NCBI RefSeq assembly: GCF_000001735.4
Contig: NC_003076.8
Coordinates: 6,882,001 to 6,946,000 of the forward strand
Direction of reading: 5' to 3'
Length of the DNA stretch: 64,000 nucleotides
Source of the DNA: Arabidopsis thaliana
Taxonomy: Eukaryota > Streptophyta > Magnoliopsida > Brassicales > Brassicaceae
Shown here one piece after another: positions 12,108 through 23,391 of this stretch; within the stretch, counting starts at the first letter, position 1; each line of letters begins with the position of its first letter. The notes under the pieces are model-generated. The model was not told the DNA's origin. It searched no databases and was given only the letters and a program-made list of their open reading frames with translations. Position numbers and translations under genes: made by a program.

Positions 12108-12870
12108 GACAGCAGATGATCATACTTGTATGAAGAACGGGTACGAGGGAAGCAAACCAAAGATGTTTGATGTTTCTCTTCTTTTCTTATTCGTTGCAAA
12201 ACAAAAGATTGTAGATGCATGCAATTTATATCCATAGTTGAGATATGCTTTCTATTTTATTAGTACCACTAAAATAGTAATTTTTTTTGTTATAGTTAAA
12301 CTTTTCGTGTCTATCTTTTTTTGGGGGCATAGTTTAATTGTCTATTATGCCTATTTTCAAATTTGCTTTCCACTATTTTTGCTCTATACTTTTCAAAAAT
12401 AAACTACATTTTATCTAGACGTATGTAGCCCCCTGACATTTTAAAATTATAAGAATTACACCACAAAATTAATAATATTCTTTACACTCGAATTTTTATG
12501 TAAAGCTTTGATTTTGAAAATAGTTACCATATACATATGTCATTTATTTACATTTCAGTGAAAATATTTTGCTCCATTTATAAATTAGTCATTTCTATAA
12601 TCTATTTTAATGAGATAAAAAAATATAAACACGCTGAATAAATTTCTGTGGAAATGATTTACTTGGGGGAAAAACAAGTCTTCGAAGTTCGAAATATAAC
12701 GTTATCAAAAGGCATCTTGAAACTGGGCAACTTGCTTCTTCTGCATATTAAAGTAATATATCTTTAGTCTTAGAAAATGCCAAAGCAACGACAAAGTCAA
12801 GATCGTCGTTGGTCTATAAGAAGCAAAAACGCTCAACAAATTCAAGATCCTCTAAACTCAAGTAGAAACA
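12108..12870. other. Divergent promoter region
   Basis: AT-rich DNA between the divergent GH17 (-) and 2OG-oxygenase (+) genes. A TATA-like TATAAG at 12815-12820 lies about 51 bp before the oxygenase ATG. No other gene or repeat noticed. Confidence 0.5.
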
Positions 12871-14185
12871 ATGGAGAAGCCAAAGTTCAAGACTGTCCAA
12901 GAGGTGGTTGCAGCTGGCGAAGGACTGCCGGAGAGATATCTCCACGCACCCACCGGAGACGGCGAAGTTCAACCTCTTAACGCAGCGGTACCGGAGATGG
13001 ATATTCCGGCCATCGATCTGAATCTTCTCCTCTCTTCTTCTGAAGCTGGTCAACAAGAGCTGAGTAAACTTCACTCGGCACTCTCTACATGGGGCGTTGT
13101 TCAGGTTTGACCCTCTTAGTGATTGATCAGAGTAATGAAATCTTGTAGAAGTTCCGGTGAGGAGGTGATATCATGGAAGTTGGTTTCTTATCGATGCAGG
13201 TGATGAATCATGGAATTACAAAAGCGTTTCTTGACAAGATTTACAAGCTAACCAAGGAGTTCTTTGCGCTTCCGACCGAAGAGAAACAGAAGTGCGCGAG
13301 AGAGATTGATAGTATCCAAGGATATGGTAACGACATGATTCTTTGGGATGATCAAGTTCTTGATTGGATCGACCGTTTGTATATTACTACTTACCCTGAA
13401 GATCAAAGACAACTTAATTTCTGGCCTGAAGTCCCACTTGGATTCAGGTAAAGTTTATTATACCTTTTCAGTTTAAACAGCATCTTTGTTCATTGAGTTT
13501 GGTGATTTTGACATATTGTTTGTTTAGGGAAACTTTACATGAATACACAATGAAGCAACGGATAGTGATTGAGCAATTTTTTAAGGCCATGGCTAGATCT
13601 TTGGAATTAGAAGAGAATAGTTTTCTAGACATGTATGGAGAAAGTGCTACGTTGGATACTAGATTCAACATGTATCCACCATGTCCGAGCCCGGACAAGG
13701 TTATTGGTGTTAAACCGCACGCTGATGGCTCGGCTATCACTCTTCTCTTACCCGACAAAGATGTCGGAGGGCTTCAGTTCCAGAAAGATGGGAAGTGGTA
13801 TAAAGCTCCTATAGTCCCTGATACAATTTTGATCAATGTTGGTGATCAAATGGAGGTAATCAGTCACCTACATATATGAATATGATTTTGAAAGATTAAT
13901 TGATGTAGATTTGACATAAATAAATCTCTATTTCTCGTGTGTTTTCAGATAATGAGCAATGGGATATACAAGAGCCCGGTTCATAGAGTGGTGACTAACA
14001 GAGAAAAGGAAAGAATATCTGTGGCAACTTTTTGCATTCCAGGTGCAGATAAAGAGATTCAGCCTGTGAATGAGCTTGTGTCTGAGGCAAGACCAAGATT
14101 ATATAAAACAGTTAAGAAGTATGTGGAGCTCTACTTCAAGTACTATCAACAAGGCCGAAGACCTATTGAAGCTGCATTGATCTGA
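12871..14185 (+). CDS. 2-oxoglutarate/Fe(II)-dependent dioxygenase, SRG1-like
   Basis: Four exons: 12871-13104, 13200-13447, 13528-13855 and 13949-14185. They total 1047 nt or 348 aa, which agrees with At5g20400 as I recall it. The N-terminal DIOX_N part includes MDIPAIDLNLL and WGVVQVMNHGI. The catalytic double-stranded beta-helix carries the iron ligands HAD (KPHADGSAITLLL) and a distal His (SPVHRVVTN), plus the 2-oxoglutarate-binding Arg-x-Ser (ERISVATF). All three iron ligands and the RxS pair are present, so it should be active. Relatives include SRG1 and other DOXC-class enzymes that hydroxylate or demethylate specialised metabolites; the substrate is unknown. All splice sites are GT-AG and the phases agree. 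Confidence 0.92.
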
Positions 14186-14764
14186 TCACACTTTTCAAGT
14201 CTCATTTATTGGTTTCACAAATGAATCTGTTTCTTTCGTTACTTGAGATCCTTTATAAGAATAAAACTGTTTCCTTGTTTGTTGGAATGTGAGGCTGCAT
14301 TGTGTTGCAATTCTGAGACCAGAAATATAAGTCTAAAGTTGATTTCCATATTCAGTTCTAACACTAAAAACAGAGGTTAACCCAAAAACAGAGCTCAACA
14401 CTAAAACAGATAAGTAAAATTATTTTTGCATAGTTGTTATATACTACTGAATATTCTTTTGTTAATAATTCTAGGTTTATATTACTTTTCGAGGACCTTG
14501 AATATTCGAATCTTTTCAAATCGAACATTCCAAAAATAAGTCACGATTCTTACGGCTGTCATCATTGGACAACCAGTCTTCTCTGTTTTTCTTCCATGAT
14601 TCTCTCTTACAACATCAATCGTTCACCCAAACACCCTTTCTTTCTCTGTCTCTTTCCTCGGAAATTTCTCCTTCTCCGGTGTCGAATCGCCGAGGGAAGG
14701 TGATTTTTCCGGGAAAGTCTCCGTTTTGTTTCACCTAATCATCTCAAAGACTCGTCCTTTATAA
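14186..14764. other. Spacer: oxygenase 3' flank and MGD2 promoter/leader
   Basis: The tandem same-strand genes are separated by 579 bp. The last 150 bp before the MGD2 ATG is a pyrimidine-rich leader. The phosphate-starvation P1BS element (GNATATNC) was not found on inspection by eye. No gene. Confidence 0.45.
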
Positions 14765-16581
14765 ATGGCGACGACGGTCATGGCCCTTGCAGAGAAAGTA
14801 CTCGAAAGAGTTTACGGAACTTCCAAATCCGCCGTTTCCGTAACAAGCGGCGACGGCGAAAAGACTCACCGTCATACCCATCATCACATTCACCGTATCA
14901 AAAGCTACGACGACATCGACGAGGATGAATCATCATTGGAGCTTATCCAGATCGGTGCTGAGAGGACTAAGAACGTCTTGATCCTCATGAGCGATACTGG
15001 TGGCGGTCACCGTGCTTCCGCTGAAGCCATTCGTGACGCTTTCAAGATCGAATTCGGAGACAAATATAGAGTAAAAAGAACAATGCTGAGAAATTGTAGT
15101 TTATTCTCACCCTAAAAGGATTGGTTTTTGATTGAGAATTGTATGGTTTTGACAGGTAATTGTGAAGGATGTGTGGAAGGAATACACAGGGTGGCCATTG
15201 AATGATATGGAGAGATCATATAAGTTCATGGTGAAGCATGTTCAGCTATGGAAAGTTGCTTTTCACAGCACATCACCCAAATGGATCCACTCTTGTTATC
15301 TAGCAGCCATTGCTGCTTATTACGCTAAGGAAGTAGAGGCTGGTTTAATGGAGTATAAGCCGGAGATAATCATTAGTGTTCATCCTTTAATGCAACATAT
15401 TCCATTGTGGGTTCTTAAATGGCAAGAGCTACAAAAGAGAGTCCTTTTTGTTACTGTCATTACTGATCTCAACACTTGTCATCCTACTTGGTATATTTTA
15501 TTAGCTTGGTTTAGACTTTGAGAGAAGAAGGTAGCTGCAAAGTTTGATTTTTTTAATCTTCTGTGGTTTAGGTTTCATCCGGGGGTGAATAGGTGCTATT
15601 GCCCGTCTCAAGAAGTGGCGAAAAGGGCGTTGTTTGATGGGCTTGATGAGTCTCAAGTCCGTGTCTTTGGTTTACCTGTGAGGCCATCTTTTGCACGAGC
15701 GGTTTTGGTGAAGGATGATCTAAGAAAGGAGCTTGAGATGGATCAAGATCTTCGTGCGGTTCTACTGATGGGAGGAGGGGAAGGTATGGGTCCTGTGAAA
15801 GAAACAGCTAAAGCTCTTGAGGAATTTTTGTATGATAAAGAGAACAGGAAGCCTATTGGGCAAATGGTTGTTATCTGTGGACGTAACAAGAAATTGGCAT
15901 CTGCATTAGAAGCCATTGACTGGAAGATTCCTGTTAAGGTATACATGATTTAAACAAACCCTTTTCCATTATTAGAGGTTCATAAGATTCATGTTTCATG
16001 GATATTGACTTTATAGGTTCGAGGATTTGAGACTCAAATGGAGAAATGGATGGGAGCTTGTGACTGCATCATCACAAAAGTGAGAGGAATTTGGTTTTTA
16101 TGCCTACCTCTGTTAACCAAAATGTTCATAAAGCTAAATGTTCTACAAATCTTGCAGGCTGGACCAGGAACAATCGCTGAATCGCTGATTCGATCACTTC
16201 CTATCATCCTCAACGATTACATTCCTGGACAGGTTGGTTGAGATCTGCATTTTTAATGTTTCCTGCTCATATATATATATATGTATAATTCTCATATCAA
16301 TTACACTTGAAACCAAACAGGAGAAAGGGAATGTGCCGTATGTAGTGGAGAATGGTGCAGGAGTATTCACAAGAAGTCCCAAAGAGACAGCTAGAATCGT
16401 TGGGGAATGGTTTAGCACAAAGACAGATGAGTTGGAACAAACTTCAGACAATGCACGTAAACTAGCTCAGCCTGAGGCAGTCTTCGACATTGTCAAAGAC
16501 ATTGATGAGCTCTCAGAGCAACGAGGTCCTCTTGCTAGCGTCTCTTACAATCTTACCTCTTCTTTTGCCAGTTTAGTTTGA
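14765..16581 (+). CDS. MGD2: Monogalactosyldiacylglycerol synthase 2 (type B)
   Basis: Six exons: 14765-15070, 15156-15490, 15572-15938, 16017-16079, 16158-16232 and 16321-16581. They total 468 aa, the known MGD2 length. The enzyme transfers galactose from UDP-galactose to diacylglycerol. The N-terminal GT28-like domain shows [22 protein letters not shown], of which GGGHRAS is the signature. The C-terminal domain shows [22 protein letters not shown] and the nucleotide-binding [15 protein letters not shown]. Type B enzymes (MGD2/MGD3) lack a long cleaved transit peptide, and none is seen here. They act on the outer plastid envelope and are induced by phosphate starvation. A His-rich stretch lies at about residues 36-44. 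Each intron is GT-AG and the phases agree. Confidence 0.96.
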
Positions 16582-17014
16582 TGTCCCATGTTTATATTAA
16601 CATGTCTCCCTTAGTAGTTCTTTTGTCTGTTATTTTTTCCTTTCCTTATATTCCCTAATTTGTTTATTGATTGAAGTTGTATGTATTATTTTTAAGCAAA
16701 AGGTTCATGATGTCTTTGCATTATTGTTAGCCATTAACAATATCAACAAGAGATTCTTGTTCATATAGAATCACATTACTATTAATTTTGTCGATATATT
16801 TCACATTATTAGAGACGGACTTACACATTATTAGTATATGATACATTTTCTTCTTATTAGTATATGATACATATTCACATTATTAGTATATGACACATGA
16901 GTTCCAGAGACTTAGGATCTTCCAAGCCATGGCTAAAACAGAGAACTAACCTTTTTGTTTCTGTTTGCGGAAAATTCCAGGCTCTCATTATTCTTTATGT
17001 ATACAAACCTTCAT
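16582..17014. other. Convergent 3' flanks of MGD2 and CLSY2
   Basis: A 433-bp AT-rich spacer between convergent genes. It holds three imperfect copies of 'attattagtatatgatacat' at 16823-16899. No gene. Confidence 0.5.
16823..16899. repeat. Short tandem repeat, three copies
   Basis: The core 'ttagtatatga(t/c)acat' occurs three times at spacings of about 27-33 bp, between the 3' ends of MGD2 and CLSY2. Confidence 0.7.
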
Positions 17015-20000
17015 TTACCCTGTTGAAGCCTTCTCATTCTTCATGATCATATGGAAAGATTTAACTTTATCTTCTCCAACGATCTCTCTAAGAATATCAT
17101 CTTCAATCTTCTCAGCTTGCCACAGAGATGGATCCGCAACAAACTCCTCACTGAATATCATACACGAGACCCACTCTTTCCATGTTGTCCTCCTGTACTT
17201 GTCTTCCTCTAATGTTCCTCTGGACAAGAGCTGATAAACGTAAACAACTTTCTGCTGTCCCGGTCTGAATGCACGAGCTATAGCTTGCTTTGTCTTAGAA
17301 GGGTTCCATTCTGAGTCGAGCATGATGACCCGTGAAGCAGCGGTCAGACTAATCCCTTCTGCGCAAGCTGTGATCGAGGCCAGGAGGACTCGGGATGGGT
17401 TTCCAGGTTCTTCGAATTTGTCTATCACTCGACCTCTTTCAAACAGCTCAAGATCACCGGTTAAGGTCAAGATCTCTCTGCCTCTTTGCCACCTGAAAAT
17501 GTTCTCAAACAGTTCGGTAAACATACGGATTGGCGCAATGTTGTGGCAAAAGATCAAGATCTTCTCCCTCTTGACCACTCGGAAAATAAGGTTTAACACA
17601 AACATGACTTTAGATCCTTTCTTTGCGTCGTGCTTGAGTTTTCCGATCTCGGAAAGTTCTTGCGGGTTGAAGAATTTTGTGCAACAGTTTGAGCTTGTGA
17701 CCAACCACGGATGTATAGCTGCTAATGTTATCTGAAGCTCGACCTCAAGTGGATACCCAAAGTACGTCTTTATTACATCCTGAAGTTTCGTGAGTATCTT
17801 ATGCTGTATATCCGTCGAGTTCATCACTAATGTATAGATCTGTAGACCTGGAAGAGCATCACCACTTCCACTTCCACTCCCTTCATAGTTATCAATGAAA
17901 CCATTAGTCATATTCTTCAACATATTGAGACCTTGAAGGCGTTCATCTCCCACGCTTGCATCAATCTTCTTGGCAATTATATCGAGGAATAATTTACGAG
18001 CTCTATTCTCGAGCAAGTGAGGCGCCTTATTCACACCGTGATTGGTCTTGAATTTCTGATCTAACTCCATTAGAACCTCATGAATAAACTTTGGTCTAGC
18101 CAAACATAGCGTGTTGAAGTACTCGCAAAAGTTGTTCTGAAACAAAGTACCCGAAAGAAGTATTCTTAAGTCAGTACCAACTTTCATCAAGGCCTTACGT
18201 AGTCTTGACTTGGTACTCCTCGGGTTATGCCCTTCATCAAGAACAAGAAGCCCGGGACTCTCTCTTAGCACTTTAGCCATGTATTTCCGGTGAGCAAACT
18301 TCGAGTCTTCCCTCATCAAAGTCGTAAACGAGGTGTAACCCATTACAAGAACACTCGGATGAGCATGCCATTTCTGTATTTTTTCTAGGCAATCAAGAAC
18401 ATGCATAACATCTCGGCTCGGTTTAGGAACTCCATTGAACTGAACCGTTTTGTTCTGTTTGAAGGTACAATAGGTTCTTCGACCGTGGATCAAATGAACC
18501 GGAACTGGGATCTCCCATTTGATGAACTCCTTGTACCATGTGTACAAAGTTGTTTTAGGAGCAAGAACCAAAGGTCTTTTCCCGGGAAATAGCTTCAAGT
18601 AGCTAGTGAGGAAAGCAATGATTAGGAATGTTTTACCAGCTCCAGGTGAATGAGAGATCACACAACCACCTATGTTACCTGAAGTGGGATCCATAAGCGA
18701 GGGTTCCACAGATCCTGCTACATTTCTCCAGAGAAACTCGAAAGCTCTTCGTTGATGCACATGTAGTTTTCTCTTAAGCTTAGGTATTAATGCCCAAACG
18801 TTGTCACTTTCTTCAGCCGCAAGCATTTCTGAAGAATCACTTATCATAGAGAAATCTTTAGTCTGGGCTTCTTTGTGGCTCAACTTAGTCTTTATGTCAT
18901 CTTCTTCGATATGCTTAGTCTCTATGGTCCATTTCTTATGTTCTGCCTATTCAAACCAAACCATGAAATATAATCATTTATTACAAGCCCAGTAACATTA
19001 ACATTATGCATTTGTAAGTTGTGAGTTTCACTTACAAATGGTGCAGATACATCTTTTATCTCACTTCCTACATGACCACATAACCTGCAACACATCCCGA
19101 TTTCTTCCTCCAGCCTATAATCGTGCTCACAACCACTTCTCGCCTTTTCGAAAGCCTCGTTATCCACTCTTACCTAGAGATTTTGATACACCACAACAAT
19201 GGAATTAGCAGGCAAATGCTTGTATATAGTTTTAGTTTTAGTATATGCGATATCTCAAAGAGAATTGTACCTCGTTGTCATCGAGAATGTAAGAAGAAGC
19301 CAAGCATAGTTCCATTTCTCTCCATAACATTTCGTTCTCTGAAGTCTCTCCCTCACCATCCTCACTCAAGTTCTTTTCCATATCCCCATGCAGTTTAAAT
19401 GCGAAATTCGTCTTCTTTAACTCCTCCCACTGGTCAACAACACTGGTAGGCTCGTCCTTGGCTGCAATTGTGGACTCAATGTTGTTCATGTATGTATCTA
19501 TCAGCTTGTTATATGCACCTGCACTCAATGTTACTTTCTTATAGACCCGTGGTTCATCAGAATCCTCTGTTTTTGGAGCAACTGACCGCGAAGATCGGGA
19601 TGTTCGTTTTTGAAACGACTTCACCTGGTTAGGACCTTTCCAACATAGATCAGCTTCCATCATCTCTTCCATTTCCGTCATTTTCTTCCCGTATTTCATG
19701 CCTTTACTTCGATACTTTTCAGTCTCATCAAAGTACTGGCTTCTTGAGAAACTACCACCCCCACCAAAACTGTTAGCATTAAGACCAAACTGTTCCAACG
19801 GTATAGGCTCAAACACCGGAGTGAAAGGAATAACCGAAAGCTCGGATTTCCTCTCTTTTCTACCAAATCCATGTACTCTCCTCTTGTCTATCACAACGAT
19901 CTCGCCTTTTCGACTTTTCGGTTTCGCTTCTCGAGAATTAGTTTTCTTTTTCTTGATGAATAAACGCGATAATGGTATATACAAATCATCATTAGTATCA

Positions 20001-21266
20001 CCATCCTCATTGTTATCGTCCTCGTCTTCATCACTCTCAACATTAACAGCACATTTTCCAAACTGGTACGGCATCATCCGCACCCAACCGTCAATTGTAT
20101 CTGGCTCATAATCACATCCGGTGTAGATATCCGGTCTCACGTTTCTTCTTTTGGACCTACGTAGTTCCACTACCTCATCTTCTTCTTGATAATAATCGGT
20201 TTCTTGCTTTATTTCAAGATCTTGAGAATCATCCAATATATCTGCCGGATTAAACTTAACCACTTTTGATAACGAAACACCGTCTTCCAAAGTAATATTC
20301 ATCGAACTCAACGTACTGCTAGAGCCTTCTTCATCTGTTACAATCTGATAAACCATCTTGGTTTGCACTGTTCTTATTTGAAACACAATGCTTTTCAAAG
20401 TTGAGGTAACAGTCAACCACGAAAGATCCGGCAAGAACTTTCCCAAAGACAGTCTTGTTTTCATCAAGGAAGTGCAGTCCTCAGAGAATCTCCATCTGTA
20501 GAACTGATCAGTACTTTGTTCCTTGTAAAACTTTTGGAGAATGGAGATTTGGTTTAGACCGATAACCACGGAATCTCTATTGATTCTCTGTTTCTCCGAG
20601 CCAATGCAGCCTTGGTCAATGTAAATTCTAACATTGATCTTGCAAGAGCATTCAGACTCATGAGGCTTCCTCTCTATAGAAACAATCCTCGCATCCACCC
20701 AAACCTATGCAAGAAACAGATACAGAGTATTTTGATGAGTTTGAAGATGCAGAGTATTTGAAGAATCAAATTCACGCGATTTCAGCTACATGTACCGGTT
20801 CCAAGTCATCCTCGTGGATACGATAGAGAACACAAACATCGATATCAGGCCGAAGGAAACAGATACAGTCGCTCAAAGCCGCTTTTCTTGATCTGAGACG
20901 AAGCCTTTGGAAAGGACGGATATCTTCCAACACATAACCATTCTCTAACAGACGTATTGTCATCATTCCATCTTCGATCCTCATGTATTCCACAGGCTTC
21001 CATGTACCCGAGCAGAAGAACTCGAAAGCTAAAGAGTAAGAACCGGAACATTGTTATCCATTAGTCAAAGTAATCCAGTCTGTACTTTGGCATTTCAATC
21101 CAACAATTTCCAACTTCTCAAAGTACTGAATGGTTTATAACTTTAAGTTCAGCTCTGTGGCTAACTTGCACTTAAATGAGAACAGAAGAAAATTGATATA
21201 AAGGGAAATGCACTTACGACATGGATCAAATGGATGCTTCAAATTGTAGAAACCTCTTTTCTTCAT
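17015..21266 (-). CDS. CLSY2: CLASSY2, SNF2-family factor of RNA-directed DNA methylation
   Basis: Five exons: 21266-21218, 21028-20796, 20704-19271, 19173-19036 and 18946-17015. The spliced product is 1261 aa, the recalled length of CLSY2/CHR42 (At5g20420). The small first exon (MKKRGFYNLKHPFDPC) is needed to reach the family's conserved start. The N-terminal half is the CLSY-specific region with acidic and basic stretches. A Cys-rich patch (CEHDYRLEEEIGMCCRLCG) precedes the SNF2 domain. The ATPase shows motif I SPGAGKT, motif II DEGH, LLSGTLFQNNFCEYFNTL, and motif VI QAIARAFRPGQQ. CLSY1/2 recruit Pol IV together with SHH1 to make 24-nt siRNAs in the nucleus. The 5' leader region continues to about 22.2 kb and has been duplicated downstream. 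Confidence 0.95.
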
Positions 21267-22266
21267 ATTTTTTTATAACTTTTGGGCCAATCAACCAACA
21301 ACATTGTTATGCGAAGATCCTACAACGGCAACATAAGTATAACAAACCCCAAAAGTCAGATGCCTATTTTTATAGCAATAACTCAAAGATCAGCAGAAAA
21401 GGACAGAACAGTGTGCTCTGCTCTGCTATTATGAGGTAACTTAGTTTTCAGTCTTATGCTTTTTTGATTGAGGGAAATGCTAAGTGCATATGTGCATGTA
21501 ATCAAAATTTGGTTAAGAGTTATAATTGATGCTATATCTTTCCAAATCGCTTCACATTTCGAAGTCTAATCTTACATACAAAACAAGGAACAGAGAACTC
21601 TGCATATATGAAAACTTGATCATACACAACCAAACCCACATCGGATACACGAAAAGACTCAAATCTTACGTTAAGAATCGAAAAAGTTCACAAATTGTTA
21701 ACATTTGTGTTTTTAGGTAAAAAACAAAACCCATATATTTTCCTGGAACAGAGAGTCCAGAAGAGGCAAAAAAATATATATTAAATCGGTCATCACTAAA
21801 GGCTAAAAGCATCGTTATCAACAAAACCCATATATCTAAAGAACACAAAAATAAAATAAAAATAAAGAGTATTTGATGAATAGGGTCTGATTCAAAAGCA
21901 AACGATCATGATCTAGAAAGCAGAATCTTGAATCCCAAGACAACAACAAGACTCAGATTGAACTGAAGAAAAGATGATCGGACCTTGGAAACAAAACCAG
22001 ATTGTGCAGTGAAATTGAATACCAAGAGCTATATAATCTACTATTCCATGATTCAAGAAATATGTAGAGAAAAAGGACGGAGAGTTCAATACCTCCTCAG
22101 TAGTTATTTCAGAATCTTGTTGGCCACTGTGAATATAAATTACTTAATAAAGATTTGCATGAATTTTGTTGTATACAACAAACAAAAAAGAGTGAGTGAG
22201 TGAGAAAGGGAGTGTTGGCAAACGAACCGGACAAGAGGAAAAGGTTCAAGGAGAAAAGGTAATTAG

Positions 22267-22430
22267 AAAAATAGACGGCTGCGATTTGCTATGTTTTATC
22301 TAGAGGATAAAAATAGACGGCTGTGATTTGTTACGTTTTATCTAAGAGAAAAATAGACGGCTGTGATTTGTACGTTTCATCTGGAAGAGAAAACTAGACG
22401 GCTGTGATTTGTTATATTTTATCTGTTTAG
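22267..22430. repeat. Four-copy ~42-bp tandem repeat
   Basis: Four units of the type 'aaaatagacggctgtgattt' followed by 'gttatgttttatct' with small differences. Copy B of the segmental duplication retains a single unit at about 24835-24875. Confidence 0.85.
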
Positions 22431-22584
22431 ATAGATTTTCTGTCACAAGAAAAGTTATATGAAACTTTTGTGGGGTCCACGGTGGAGATATGGCGGTAAC
22501 TCTTTGACAGCGAGTGTTGTAGGGAGCCTAAGTAGGTTATGATGACCTATAACTTAGGTAGTAGTTGTACAACGTAAAAAAAAT

Positions 22585-22622
22585 TGAAGGCTGGAAGGTA
22601 GCTTTCTCATTCTTGATATTCT
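22585..22622. repeat. 38-bp templated filler at the MOB deletion joint
   Basis: 22585-22622 is identical to 22706-22743, the end of MOB exon 4 plus the start of its intron, 121 bp downstream. It sits exactly where the upstream MOB exons 1-3 are missing. Confidence 0.9.
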
Positions 22623-22704
22623 TTTAGCTGTAGATTTCTACAACCAAATAAGCCTTTTGTATGCTACTCTTAAAGAGTTCTGCACACCCACCACTTGCCC
22701 AGTT

Positions 22705-23391
22705 ATGAAGGCTGGAAGGTAGCTTTCTCATTCTTGATATTCTCATCCATCAATTCAAATCCAAAGCTTCTTGATCGTAAAACAATATATAGTTGTATAG
22801 CACAGTATCGATCTTTCTCGGTCTTATTGTTTGCAGATATGAGTATCGATGGGCAGATGGAACTACTATGGTTTCAGCCCCTGAATATGTTGAGCTTCTC
22901 ATGAATTGGATTGAAACTCAGATAGATAACGAACACATCTTTCCGAAAAAGACTGGTATTTGTGAAGATAATTCATAGTTTTAAACATGATCATGAAGTT
23001 GGTTTTTAGTTTGTAACACTTGTTTCTTTCTTTCCCATTCAGGAGAACCATTCCCTCCAAACTTTGAGGATTTCGTGAAGCGGATTTTGAGAAAGTTGTT
23101 TCGTGTCTATGCACACATCTATCATTCTCACTTTCCTAAGATTGTCACTCTCAATGAACAAGCTCATCTCAACACTTGCTTCCACCGTTACCTTCTCTTC
23201 GTATCTGTGAGTTGATTAATCTTTCTCTAAATCATGATGAGTACTTAGGACTGTTCTCATATAGCGGATGGTAAAAGTTTGTATATTTAACGATGATGCA
23301 CGATTTTGGCAACATGCAGGAGTTCCAGTTGGTTGATAAAGAAGAAATGGTTCCTATTCAAAAGCTCGTGGAAACTATTTTGAAACCATAG
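22705..23391 (+). CDS. 5'-truncated MOB1/phocein-like protein (MOB kinase activator-like 2A)
   Basis: Exon 4 (22628-22718), exon 5 (22837-22955), exon 6 (23043-23206) and exon 7 (23320-23391) of a MOB gene are preserved with normal splice sites, but exons 1-3 are absent. The exon 4 frame opens into a stop upstream with no ATG. The first usable ATG is at 22705, giving 122 aa ([14 protein letters not shown]...ETILKP), matching my memory of At5g20430. Starting there loses both zinc-binding Cys of FCTPTTCPV, while the His pair in AHIYHSHF remains. Exon 5 also lacks 15 nt relative to its neighbour. The spliced frame has no internal stop. MOB proteins activate NDR/LATS kinases; this one probably cannot fold normally. 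It may be a pseudogene or a relic protein. Confidence 0.75.

Larger units (their letters stand above)
21267..22627 (-). promoter_or_regulatory. CLSY2 5' leader and promoter region
   Basis: No credible protein. The stretch 21414-22170 is nearly duplicated at 23855-24600, then a four-copy 42-bp tandem repeat lies at 22267-22430. The region abuts the truncated MOB gene head-to-head, so it may serve both genes. Confidence 0.5.

Noticed and set aside
20845..21051. An alternative 68-codon frame over CLSY2 exon 2
   Set aside because: The conserved CLSY reading (FFCSGTWKPVEYMR) uses another frame joined to exon 1 at 21266-21218, and gives the known total length.
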